A stretch of DNA of 64,000 bases from Halichoerus grypus (Eukaryota > Chordata > Mammalia > Carnivora > Phocidae), in contig NC_135715.1 of assembly GCF_964656455.1 (NCBI RefSeq), forward strand, positions 75,963,414-76,027,413, in the 5' to 3' direction. This document shows, piece by piece, positions 12,554 to 24,456 of the stretch. The first letter of the stretch is position 1. Every line of letters begins with the position of its first letter. Under the pieces are notes generated by a model that was given only the letters and a program-made list of their open reading frames with translations, searched no databases and was not told the origin of the DNA. A program made the position numbers and the translations under genes.

Positions 12554-13049
12554 AAAGTGATATGCATAACTCAATGCAATCTCTGTCAAAATACCAATGG
12601 CTTTTTTTTTTAAGGAATGAAAAAAATCCTAAAATTCATATTAAACTTCAAGGAACCCTAAATAGCCAAAACAATCTTGAAAAAGAACAAAGTTGGAGGA
12701 CTCATACTTCCCAAATACCAAACTTGCTATAAATGCTATAGTAATAAGAAAAGTATGGTACTGACATAAGGATAGACATACAGACCAATGGGGTATGATT
12801 ATGTGGATTTAGAAATAAACCCATACCACTATGGTCAACTGATGGAGTCAGAAAGCTGATCAGACATTACAAAGGGCAGAGATGGGAGGAGAACAGGGAG
12901 ATATTGCTTGATTGGCAGAGTTTCTGTTTGGAGTGATGAAGAGTCATGGAAGTAGATGGTGGTGAGGGTTGCACGACATTGTGGATGTAGTTAATGCCAC
13001 TGAATTGTGCATTTACAAATGGCAAGTTTTATCACCATAAGGAAAGAAG

Positions 13050-13770
13050 AACAAGAAGTGATTGGAGGGTTTAGGGTGTGGAAGGTGACAAGATCTAACT
13101 TACACTTTAGAAAGATGACTGCTTGCAGAGGGAAAGAGAGAAGGACATCTGGTGGGAAGGACTGCAGTGGTTCAGATGAAGATGATGATGGCTCGAGTTA
13201 AGTTATAACCAGGAAGATGTTGTCGACTGTCTATATTTGAGAAATACTTGTTGTAAGAGCAACTGGATATACTGAATGTGAGTTAGATGCAAGGCAAGAA
13301 GGAACCAAGAATGATGCCTAGGTTTCTGTAAACCACAGGGCAAATTATGGTGCCATTTATTATTTTTTGGGAGACTGAAAACTTTAGGGATGGTGGGGGG
13401 GTGGGGAGGTAAGGAATAAAAAATTCTGTTTTGAAATGTTAAGTTTGAGATACCTATTATCCACCCACGTGGAGCTGTTGAGTTGGCAGGTGGCTATACA
13501 AGCAAGGTGGAAGAGAGATAGTAACCGGAGATACAAATTTGAAAATCATGAGTGCACAGATAATACCCAAAGCCAAAGGACTGTTAAAAGCCCCTCCATG
13601 TATAATGTAGATAAAAATCAAGGACCTAGCAAAGAAGCCAGGTACACTCTGAAATTGGAAATCTGATGGAAGAGGAGGAGCTAGCCTGTGACATCAGAAG
13701 AAAATGAGCAGGAATGGTGTCAAGGTAGCCTGGAAAAGATGCATTTCAAGAAGGAAGTAGTAAACCAAAG
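13050..13770 (+). repeat. Ancient interspersed repeat, right part (split by L1)
   Basis: The text gtgacaagatctaacttaca, ttaagtttgagatacctatt and a following ctgttgagttggcaggtgg continue the repeat begun at 10335. The open frame at 13436-13666 lies in this repeat and is not a gene. Confidence 0.5.
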
Positions 13771-14033
13771 TTTAATGGGATGAATTCTGATTCTTAAATA
13801 ACTAGGCTACATCATGATATTTTATTTTAGGGACTAATTATAGAAAGCAAATCTTAATATTCCGGCAGAAAGTTAAATAGGTTTGTGATTTTAAAAAAAA
13901 TTAGTGACCTTGCCCATTGTAGCCACTGGAAAAATTTATAGTTGGATGAATTTTTGAATTAAGATGAAACCAAAATGTGATTTAAAAATATGATGTCACA
14001 AAGTAAAATTATAGGAGCAAAGCTCAGTGGAAG

Positions 14034-14335
14034 TTTTTTTTTCTTTTTTAAATTTTATTTTATTATGTTATGTTAATCACCATACATTACATCATTAGTT
14101 TTTGATGTAGTGTTCCATGATTCATTATTTGCGCCTAACACCCAGTGCTCCATGCAGTACGTGCCCTCTTTAATACCCATCACCGGGCTAACCCATCCCC
14201 CACCCCGTCCCTTCTAAAACCCTCAGTTTGTTTCTCAGAGTCCATAGTCTCATTCGTCTCTCCCTCCGAATTCCCCCCCTTCATTTTTCCCTTCCTTCTC
14301 CTAATGTCCTCCATGCTATTCCTTATGTTCCAAAA
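14034..14335 (-). mobile_element. Carnivoran LINE-1 3' end, antisense
   Basis: The T-run followed by ttatgttatgttaatcaccat and cacccagtgctccatgcagt is the reverse complement of the young carnivoran L1 3'UTR. It matches the plus-strand copy at 15870-16105 closely in inverted orientation. Confidence 0.85.
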
Positions 14336-15609
14336 ATAAGTGAAACCATATGATAATTGACTTTCTCTACCTAACTTAAATTTGACTTAGCATGATCTAA
14401 TAAATAGCAATCATGACTTAAGCAAGATCCCATTATTTATGCAAGATTATTTAAATTAAAAAAGTACCATTTTTCAAATGAATGATAGAAAGATCAGACC
14501 AGGATCTGCATCTTTTTCCTAAGGAATTGTTCTGACTTTACTTGTGAAGCATCACCCAAATATCTATATTTTTAGCTTGACATCTGTTTACCAGGATCTG
14601 AGACTAGTGAACACTGGACAGAGTATCATCCCACACCTGTATCTAGGATAGTCGATTGTGTGCACATAGAACCAAAAATTCATCATGTCAGGCCAGTTTC
14701 AAACACGCTCCGAGTGCTGAGTTTCCAAGGTAGTGCCCTAAATGTTTTTAGTGATTTTCTTTTTTGAACTGAGAGCACATCAAAAATAGCACAGCTTTGC
14801 AAGCCCCTTTCCTTTGTTGAGCCATGTTGTAACTAACATCTATTGATAAATACAGAACTTTCGAGCCTGATTCCTTCTTGTAACTTCCCTTCAAGGCATC
14901 ACACTAATCACCAGTTTTTTTGTAATTTAAATGCAAGTGAATGAAGGCAGAGTCCCAAAGTGGCCTCAAGCTTCCTTTCTTTTAATACTAATACAGATGA
15001 TTCACAAATATGGCTGTATTATAAACAGGATGCAGCCCTAAGAAGTAAGCTTTTATATCTTTATTTCCCACCTGGCCAAGTTGTATCTAAGGGCCACCGA
15101 ATGTAAAGAAAGTGGAATGTGAAAGCTGAAAAGATATCCCTGGAACCAAAAAAAATCTATCTATATGAAATCTAGTATATTGTAATGGCACCGACAGGCT
15201 CTCTGATTGTGGCATTATGGGATGGAGGCTATTCTGTTATTGAGAGCAGTGCAGAGCAGGTGACCCTGAGAGCTTCCATGAAGGATCTCTGAGCCGTCTC
15301 TTCATCGGCCAGCTCTGACTGAATCAATTTCTGTCTTCCTCTGGGCTGCCTGCCCATCACTGTTTTATTGCCATTAACAGCCTGTTACCATGTTTGTTGG
15401 GAGGAAACCACGAAGAAAATGTGAAATGCCCTCTTGGAGGAGCAGGGAGGGAGGGGGAAAACATATCCATTCTTAAATTCAAAGCACTAAGGAGTGTCCT
15501 TCATGTTTACATTTAATGTCATATTCTTGTAATAAGTCATTTAAATAGTAATTTCCCTTAGATTATCAACAAACATTACTCTCTGTTACAAGACACTTAA
15601 AAATATAAG

Positions 15610-16106
15610 TCAATCAGAGAAAGACATGTATCCTATGACCTCACTGATATGAGGAATTCTTAATCTCAGGAAACAAACTGAGGGTGACTGGAGTGGTGGG
15701 GGGTGGGAGGGATGGGGTGGCTGGGTGATAGACATTGGGGAGGGTAGGTGCTACGGTGAGCGCTGTCAATTGTGTAAGACTGTTGAATCACAGACCATTG
15801 TACCTCTGAAACAAATAACACATTATATGTTAAAAAAGAAGAAGAAGATAGTAGGAAGGGAAAAATGAAGGGGAGGAATTCGGAGGGGAAGAGGAACCAT
15901 GAGAGACTATGGACTCTGAGAAACAAACTGAGGGTTCCAGAGGGGAGGGGGGGTGGGGGGATGGGTTAGCCTGGTGATGGGCATTAAAGAGGGCACGTAG
16001 TGCATGGAGCACTGGGTGTTATGCACAAACAATGAATCATGGAACACTACATCAAAAACTAATGATGTAATGTATGGTGATTAACATAACATAAAAAAAG
16101 AAAAAA
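15610..16106 (+). mobile_element. 5'-truncated carnivoran LINE-1 3' end, plus orientation
   Basis: The G-rich 3'UTR of carnivoran L1: gagagactatggactctgag, then gatgggttagcctggtgatg, ending gtgattaacataacat and an A tail. The two open frames on the minus strand here are artefacts of the G-rich text. Confidence 0.87.
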
Positions 16107-16964
16107 TATATGGTTATAGTCAATATTCTAAAATGATTCCAGTTATTCCATTATTACCTTTTGAATTATAGAAGGAAAGGTCCAAATACTGCAATTAAAA
16201 CATGAGTTATATGAATATCAAAGCCTTTTACTGCCTTCTGGAAAGCTTTCACCAAAACACTGCACCAAGTTTCTTAGAACAGGTGTGTAATTAGAAAAGT
16301 ATAAAGTTCTTTAAAAAATAGGCCTATTAGTTATCAGTTCTTATTTGCAACTTTATCTCTGTTCATAGAAAATCTTGACTAAAGTCCATGGTTTTAAACC
16401 ATCTCTCGGAGAGTAAAATAAGGCAATCAATTGTTAATAATTTGGTACTGACAGAACACTGTTATGAATCAAAGGGTTAAAGATAAGAATGCAGCATCAC
16501 TATTTTAGTTATATAGAATAGTTGCTTTTAATTAGACCCACTGATGAAGTAGAAAATGGTACCAATGACCATCCAGATAAATTAATATACATAGTAACAA
16601 ACTGAACGAGATTCTAGCAATAGACTGCTCAAATATTCAAGAGCATATTCAAGTTGTGTTTACATGAACCTGAATTTACTAAGTGAGAACTAAAATAGCA
16701 AAGACACATACTCTAGAGGTCTGACCTGCTGTTTTTACTGGGAATCTGCTGGCAGGTATGACTAGAGCTGGAAGCATTGCTTGTTGACCAATGTAGGCAC
16801 TTTGCTTCTGAAGGATCATAGATTAAATCTTTAAAAAGGACTGAGACAGAAGCCTCCCTCCACTAGTCCATATGTCATACATTTATACCAGCATGTCTTC
16901 ATCCTTTCTTCCTTCGGTCTTTTTCCAGCTTTAAAACTTACTGTAAAGCACTGCACATTCTAAT

Positions 16965-17200
16965 GTTTAAGAGCTGGGTCGTGAACAGTCTGGGTTCGAA
17001 TCCCCACTTTGCCATTTACCAGCAGCCCTAGAACCAGCAATAACAGCTGTTTGCCTCAGTTTCCTTATTGGTAAAATCAGGATATAACGATATCAACCTG
17101 ACAGGATTTTTGTGAGAACTAGGTGAAGTAATGCACTTAAAAGGGTTGGCATAGTTCCTCATACACAGTAAAACTTCTGTGTTAGCCATGCTTTTCCCCA
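16965..17200 (+). repeat. MIR SINE
   Basis: The text 'gtctgggttcgaatccccac', 'cctcagtttccttattggta' and 'gttggcatagttcctcatac' is nearly the full MIR order. Confidence 0.7.
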
Positions 17201-19574
17201 TTACTATTCAGAATCAGACACTGTATTGTAATTATATTATGTCAGAACCCGGACTGTCTTTTAACTGAGTTGAAACCACCTATGTAGTAGATAGGCCATT
17301 GACTAAATCAACAGAATGAGCTACTTGTAACTGCGTGTGCATGCATGTGTCCTCGTAACACATCCCTAAAGCACTGGAACGTTCAGAAGGAAAATTAACA
17401 ATAAAAACAAACCAAAATAGTTCCCTCCAGAAGTTTAGGTGCATTTCTTACATTCAGATGCATTTTATGTAAGCATCTCAAAGAATCTTACCAACGTGAT
17501 CTAACTGGTAACATTAAGCAATGTCATATAACAATAAGCAACAATTAACAAAATACCTAAACCTCAAGGAATATTGTGACTGAAATGGTAAAACCATTAC
17601 TAAGAAAATCCTTTGATAAGCAAAAAAGAAAAATTTTAATTATCTATCGGTTACAGTGATAGCTCTGGTGATACAGAGCAAGGACACACTGGCCGAGAGT
17701 TTAAAGCCACCCCGTGGTTCATGTTCTCACTGGAGGAACATGGAAGACAAGGTCTAGGACTTGCACTTCCTCTTCCTTAAGCACATCTGTAGAGAATTCT
17801 GCATGGATGAGACGCACACTGATAGTTCCACAATGAGCCCAATTTTTGTACAAGATTTCCAAATTTTTTCAAAGGCTTACATTAAGTATGACTGGTATAG
17901 ATATTTGGAGAGAATGAACTAAAACAATGTGATTTTTCTTTCTTCCTAGCTCCTTGAGCACTAAGACCATGATTTGGACTTATTAACTACATAGTGACAG
18001 ACGAACAGAAACACCAACAAGCACTAGGCAAAAACAATGTTACATATTTAAATTACATGCAAAAAAGGGGTACTGAAGGAAAAGCCACGAATAGAAATGG
18101 TATCTGAAAGGAAGGCACAGAGGAGAAATCTCTGTTTTCTCATGTATACGTACATTTGTCTGGTTCTCCTGCCAGTATTTAAATGGTCTTCCCTTACCAC
18201 AAAATTATGGCAGAAAAAAAGACCAGTTGCTTGGACAAGGCAATTTGACTCTATTTCTTCCTGAAGGTGGGTGGTGGCACTCAGATGGACACACTGGACA
18301 TTTGGGATTGCCAGCTTTGGAAGAGAAGTACTCTCACTTGAGAGGAGTAAAGAAAAGAGATGGTAAAGAGAAAGACGCCGGGAAGGTCATCTGGCCCAGC
18401 AGAGCATTCGCAAGCAAACACATACACTACCAACGGAAAGTTCTATCCCGGGTTGGCACTACTGTATCCTATGCCTCTTCTCGCTCCTCCAATTACCTTT
18501 CTATTTTTACCTGGAGAGTCACACTCCCCCTCCAAGTTGGGTGCGTTGTGGTCGTCAAGGAAGTCTGCAGCAGCATTTACGTGGCAATAAGCGGACGCGG
18601 TACAAAATTAAGTAGAGATGTGGCAGTTTCGAATTCTCATCAACACAGCCTGGTGCATTTTCTGACCTGAACTGCTAACCTGTGTGTTTATAAAAACTGA
18701 TTTTAAAAAATAAGGCAGAAGGTACCAAGTCTGTTCTTGGTGTGTGTAGACTTGGGCTTGGTTCCCCTTTCAACTGAGACCATTATTTTCCATTGCAAAC
18801 CTCTTCCAACTAAATACACGGCCTCCGACAGCATGTTTTACCAGTCTCTGGGGGCAGCCAAGCTCCTTTTTCCTTTCTGGCAGCACCACCCAGACCCTCT
18901 CCCCTGCTCCAGGCATCACCATGCCGATGGATTAGACCGGCGTAGACGCCGACTCACACTGCAAAGGAAGTTGATGGTACTTAACAACTCAAGTACAAAG
19001 CCAATCGTGCCAATATAGTTTTGTTTTGTTCCTAAACCAAAAACCCACAGTGTCATCATTCATTCTGACTGCTCTAATAAGTACTTTGTATTTAAATTGC
19101 TAGAAAAATAAAGAGTGACTTTAGACTATTCTTTCACATCAGCACCGTATACTGCTTTGAAAATCGTCTTTCTGAATGCTGGGATCTTCCTCCTCTTCTT
19201 CCCTTCAGCCACTACCCTGGTTCTCACTTATCATCTCCTCCTCAGCTGCACACCACGGCCTCCTAACCGGCCTGCGTCCTGCCAGGCCAGGCCCTGCGGA
19301 CCACTGGGCGGCCACAGGAGCCTGTTTTGCTTGGACCACACAGTGTTGGCTGGGGAGCTGCCGAAGCAACGAAGACGAAGTGTGGACTCAGAGCCATCAT
19401 CTTCCGTGGTTTGCTCCCCAGCACTGATGGGGAGACAGCAGGGGAAGGGGACGACAGATCAACCCAGGGTGCGGATGTGGTGGAGTGCTTTTACTCCATC
19501 ACCATTGACTCTGTTACCAACAGTGGAGTGGCAGAGATTATTTTTTAAATTTCTTTAAATTCGGCTTTGAATTT

Positions 19575-19778
19575 TTTTTTTAAAGATTTTATTTATTTAT
19601 TTATTTATTTGAGAGACAGAGAGAGAGACAGTACAAGCAGGGGGAGCCCAGAGGCAGAGGGAGAAGCAGACTCCCCGCTGAGCAAGGAGCCCGGTGTGGG
19701 ACTCGATCCCAGGGCCCTGGGGTCATGACCTGAGCTGACTGCTTAACTGCTTAACTGACTGAGCTACCCAGGCACCCC
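19575..19778 (-). repeat. CAN-SINE, minus orientation
   Basis: The T-run and aagattttatttatttattt are at the left and gagctacccaggcacccc at the right. Flanks t-c/t-ggctttg-a/g-attt (19561-19574 and about 19779-19792) form a target-site duplication. It has a duplicated 'actgcttaactgcttaactgact' segment near its head. Confidence 0.92.
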
Positions 19779-21559
19779 TTGGCTTTGGATTTTATTTATT
19801 AGTCCAAAATGTGAATGTTTCTATCCGGAAAATGAAAATTAACTGTATTTATAAGGCATTGAACCGAACAGCTGTATTTCTTTTCAACAGGACAAAAGAG
19901 AACTACAGATGAAGACGACCAAGTTTCTACTCTTTAAGATGCGTATGTCATGGAATGCACTATCAGAAAGGCAACCATGAAGTGAAAGGGACCTGGGCTA
20001 TACGGACTCTCAGCAGCCCAATGATAGGACTAGAGCAAGTGTGATGTGGGGTTAAGCAGACCAAGGGGTCAGGAGTGTTGCTAAGAGAGGTGTTGGGGGT
20101 GGTGGGTGAGGGATTCAGGCTGGCAATGGATAGACAGACATCTGTGAAGGCCTGGGAGGCAGGAAGCGAGTTATCTGAAGGGCTGGAGGTCAGAGGGGAT
20201 GCTGAGGCTCCATCATGACATGAAGAAGCATCCCTGGAAGGGAGAAAATCCCAGGTAGCGAGCCTGTGACCGGAGGCTGACGTCACAGTAGCTGAGACTG
20301 AGTAAATTACTTCACTAGACTCCGTTTCTGTTCTTAATCCTGTTTCCAGATCACTTGGCCTAGAGGTCTGTTTCCCACCAGGATTGTATAGGACAAATAT
20401 TATCATGCATGTCTTTGAGGGAGAAAGAAAGAAGGAAGAAGAGCAGAGAAGGCAGTTATCACAGGAGAGCTGGTGGCTGGTCAGGGAGGTGAACAGGCCT
20501 TCACTGACCACATTTTGATCCACGGGGTTGACTCAGGACTTTTACAGGGCGCTGTGCTGTTCTGAGAAACTCTGTTATGCCAAGAGCGAGCTCATTACTT
20601 TAAATTTCTCTTCAGTGCTGGGTAGATTATAAGCATAACTATTTGGTACTTTAATTATGATAAACACCATAATTAACACTGAAAAAATTATAAGCCACAA
20701 AATGGCAGCAGATTGTCTATAGTATTTCTCTGCACATACGATAAAGTGAAACAATTTTTTCCTGCTTTCAAGGATGTTCTTCTTTTTATTATCCCACAGT
20801 CCTGTAAGGTCTTGCTGTGTTTATTTGACCGATGAAACAATGAAGCTTTGAAACTTCTGCACCAAGAAACAGAAAGGACACCATAAAAGAAACACATTAT
20901 TATGGCCTTGAACATCTGTGCTGAAGGATACACAAGCTCAAAAATAGTTTTGCTTCAATTGGGACTAACAGACAGGGCTGCCATCTGGGAACTGGAACAA
21001 AGATACGAAATTGGGCCCTTGCCCTCCCTCTTCCGCACAGACTGCTTAACCCTTTGAGTGCTAGGCTCCATTTAGGCGCCTGGACGCCATGTCCTTGTAA
21101 AAGTATGACCTTGTCTGTTCCGCCTCCAAGTGGAGAAGGCAGCGTCAGGATAGGCACGCTTTCACCCAAGGACTCTGCATCCTCTAATTGTCAGGTTCCC
21201 TGTTATTAGTAAAGTGGATAATTTTTATTTACCTCACTGCAGTATTTAAAGAAGTAATCTCCTGTGAAATTACTCTAAGATGATGAAACTTAAAATTATT
21301 TCTGCCCATTACCTTCCAACTAGGAAAAAAAGGCATACATGTTTTTGCACAGCCTCATATGGCTGGGTCTACGCTGAAAAGGGAATCTGGATCTAGATCG
21401 GGTTTCTTGCTATCTCCTAGTCCAGCAGAATGGATACTGCCACTAATTTATTTATAATTTTACAGTTGATATAACTGATTGTAAAGAACGAAACCCTGGG
21501 TGAAGTTGGAAAGAGCCCACTTTTCTGGAGGCTTGGAACATGAAACAAGTTAAGGAATT

Positions 21560-21720
21560 CAACCAATGCCTTATTTCCTCTTTTAAAATTATTAGAATCT
21601 TCATTTGGTACATGAAAAAACTGGGTCCCAGAGAAGTTAAATAACTGGTTTGAGAGTTAGTGCTAGGACCAGGACTCAAAATTACGTCCTCTTCACAGAG
21701 GTTACATGAGCTAACGCATG
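21560..21720 (-). repeat. Possible MIR fragment
   Basis: The text 'actgggtcccagagaagtta' followed by 'aggaccaggactcaaaatta' reads as antisense MIR. Confidence 0.4.
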
Positions 21721-22054
21721 AGAAACATCCAGTGGATAGTGGTCTCCATTCGTCCTGGGATGATCAAAGTGGGTAGTTACATGAGTGTCCTTTCAGCGCT
21801 AATTAGTATTGGAAGTTAGAGAGAAACTCCCCCAATTTTATTGTTCAGATCTTCATCTGTGTCCCTAAGCCCTAAAGTAATAGAAAACAGTTGTGATGAA
21901 CTAAAATCTTTCGGCACTGATGTAAAATCTTCAGTTAGCCTCTTCCAAATTTGTGGCTTCCCCCGAGTTTAGGGAAAAAAAAATCAATCAAATGCTATTC
22001 CTCTGTGATTTTCTTCGGCATCACACAGAGCAAGCAAAATATAACAAATATTAT

Positions 22055-22145
22055 ATTATTAGTATAACAAATCATTAAATTAATTAAATGTATTTAAATT
22101 AAATTTAGTTAAATGATTAAATTAAATAAATTAATAATTAAATCT
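22055..22145. repeat. AT-rich ATTAAA-type simple sequence
   Basis: Repeated attaaattaattaaatg-type motifs with very low GC. It looks like a degenerate simple repeat. Confidence 0.6.
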
Positions 22146-22199
22146 TAGAGAAAAGGATGGAAAGCCTATTTCTTAAAGTGCATACATTTATTGTATCAG

Positions 22200-22690
22200 C
22201 TAAAAATATTGTGTTTAACTAGTCTCCTTGCTTCCGCCCTTGCTCCCCTGAAGTCTATTCTGAACAGCAGCTAGACGGACTTCGTAAAGGTGAAATCAGG
22301 CAGTGTCATTCCTGCAGCGAGGCGGGGGTCCTTACAATGGCCTACCAGCTCCGCTCCGTCTATGCCCTCTCCCCAGTCCCTCCACCCCACTCACTGGGCT
22401 CCAGCTCTGCTAAGTGTGTTGCTGGCTCTGCCCCAACACGCGGTGCTCAGCTCCCTCCCTCCTCCTTTCCTGCAGGGCCCTGTCCTAGGATCACTTTATC
22501 TAGGCCTTCCGTTGACTACCTTATTTTAAAAAACATCCTTTCTCTGGAGCATTAGAATGCTAATTCTTTGAGCACTGAGAATTTCATCTGTGTTTTTCAC
22601 TGCGGGGTCTCCAGCGCCCACATCAGTGTTCAGAGAAGGCATTCAATGTATTTGTCAACGAACGTGTGGACAGACTGATCCGCAGGTAAA
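22200..22690 (+). repeat. LINE-2 3' part
   Basis: The text cttgcttccgcccttgctcc, agtgtcattcctgcagcgag, ccttacaatggcctaccagc and a terminal gaatttcatctgtgtttttc order matches L2. The plus-strand open frames at 22290-22555 are fortuitous. Confidence 0.65.
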
Positions 22691-24271
22691 ACACAACACC
22701 GCAGAGATGTCCTTATGCTGATTCCACTGTATCTAGACTAGCATTAGGCACTCAAAAAGTACTCCCTGACATGCTTCCTGACTTAAACAGCCTAACACCA
22801 AAAAGTGATTTTTCTCATTTTAAAGAAAAGCATGCCTCTTATAGCCACTGGAAAGCTTTGCAGAAGTGATGAGTTTCCAATGACATTTTTGATTTGATAC
22901 TGAAGATTTTGCTCATTTAAAGACAAAATTCAACATTTCATTTCACAACTCTTGGGTCTCATGACAGAAAATGAAACATGTTCAGAAAACACTAATTACT
23001 GCAAAGCTCAGGCTGAGAAATGCAGATGAAATGTCTGGTCCCCTTCAGAATTCAAGATTTGCTGTTTTAAACTCTGCTGGTGCTTCTCTTCTTCCTCCTC
23101 AAAATCATGTGCCTTAAATTAAATCTCCTTCCTTAAGTAGTTGCTGTAGGAAGTGGCCAGGCATTCACCCTTGTTTAAAAACAAAAAGATCTCAATCCAT
23201 TGGTGAAGGCGACATATTCCAGTCCCTTCTAGAATGTGAGCCCACCGGGGACCAAACTCTGGTCTCCTGGCACAAGGTGAGGCCTTATATACCACCTCAC
23301 GAGAATAAATGTCCTGCCGGAGGAAGGGGAGGGCATTCTAAGCTTAAACGCTGAGTATTTCCGCTATAGGTTTGGCATAAACTGTTAGAATGCTTTCTCC
23401 ACGTTTATTTATATGCTAGGCATTTAATGGGCACACCCACAAATCACGGTTCCATTTGCAAAAGTCCGTAACTTAGTGAAACAGGCCTGTTGGATTTTAT
23501 ATTTTTTAAATAAACTGTATTTAATCTAACATTCATTTAATTTAGTGATGGCCTTTAACAAACCACAACTTGTTTCTTCATGAGTAAATATTTAAACCGG
23601 CCCACTGGCTTTAAACATTTCAAAGAGACTGAAGATAAAGGGCAGAGAAGTCAGATTTATAGCTGACGGGGTAATAATCAACAGCTACCGTTCTGGGGGC
23701 GGGATCAAAGCCCGTGGGCGACCGCTGAGCCTCCAGCTCAGGATACTCCTGCCTCCCTGACATCACAGGCACACAAGCCCTTCTCCAGAGCATCTCCAAG
23801 TTCAAGGGACACTGTCACCTGACCAAGTCAAGGCATTTAAACATTCCTTTCCTTTTTTTTTTTTTTCACTTGGAACAGTTAGTAGCTTACAAATATTTAG
23901 CACTTCGATATTGGAGCAAAAGGACGAATGTCGAGTTAAGAAACATTTTTTTAAAGAAGTTTTGATTTCTAGAACTGGAATGAAACTAGGGCTAAGATAA
24001 ATATTTGAAATAGTGACATCATCATACAAAGCAGTAGCATTTATAGCACACTTTTCCTCTAAAGAGGTCAACACAGTTAAACTGTCCAGCTATTTTTCCC
24101 ACATCCTTGGGAAAGGAGGAGTCTGCCATAACACATTTTTAACCTCTTTGTAGATTACCATTGTTCACCTCTTGGTAAGCAAATAAGCTGAATGAAGGAT
24201 TAATCATTTTCTATGGAAATCAGTCTAAAACAATTATAATGGGTTTCTGCTTTCTTAAAAAGATTTCAACA

Positions 24272-24456
24272 GGGGTGCCTGGGTGGCTCAGTTAGTTAAG
24301 CGTCTGTCTTCGCCTCAGGTCATGATCCCAGGGTCCTGGGATCAAGTCCCGCATTTGGCTCTCTGCTCAGTGGGGAGCCTGCTTCTCCCTCTCCCACTCC
24401 CCCTGCTTGTGTGTGAGCTCTCTCTCTCAAAAATAAATAAATAAAAATTAAAAGAA
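24272..24456 (+). repeat. CAN-SINE, plus orientation
   Basis: A full-length head-to-tail copy (ggggtgcctgggtggctcag to an aaataaataaataaaaa tail). A perfect target-site duplication aaaagatttcaaca precedes (ending 24271) and follows (ending 24470) it. It is antisense to TNFRSF19. Confidence 0.95.

Larger units (their letters stand above)
10455..13050 (+). mobile_element. Degenerate LINE-1 (ORF2 region to 3' end), plus orientation
   Basis: A long stretch of L1 ORF2 (endonuclease/reverse transcriptase region) is recognisable from signature text such as cccaggacctgatggcccca, accaggtgggatttatccca and gaagtccttgccagagtagt. Stops and frameshifts run throughout. It ends with an old-type L1 3' end (taatgccactgaattgtgca). 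Two SINEs (11337 and 12418) are inserted in it, and it is itself inserted into an older repeat (10335-10455 and 13050-13770). No functional protein remains. Confidence 0.85.

Noticed and set aside
15666..16012. Minus-strand open frames rich in Ser/Pro/Phe
   Set aside because: They are the reverse complement of the G-rich carnivoran L1 3'UTR.
18227..18670. 147-codon plus-strand open frame
   Set aside because: No recognisable family, and no flanking splice or promoter context that I can see. A second frame (18360-18590) overlaps it, as expected by chance in GC-richer sequence.
19115..19558. 147-codon plus-strand open frame with overlapping frames
   Set aside because: Three frames are open over the same stretch, there is no motif, and part of the text resembles old repeat sequence.
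19963..20523. 186-codon minus-strand open frame in the same strand as TNFRSF19
   Set aside because: Low-complexity Ser/Thr/Pro composition, no family resemblance, and including it would break the exact phase joint between 33552 and 1378.
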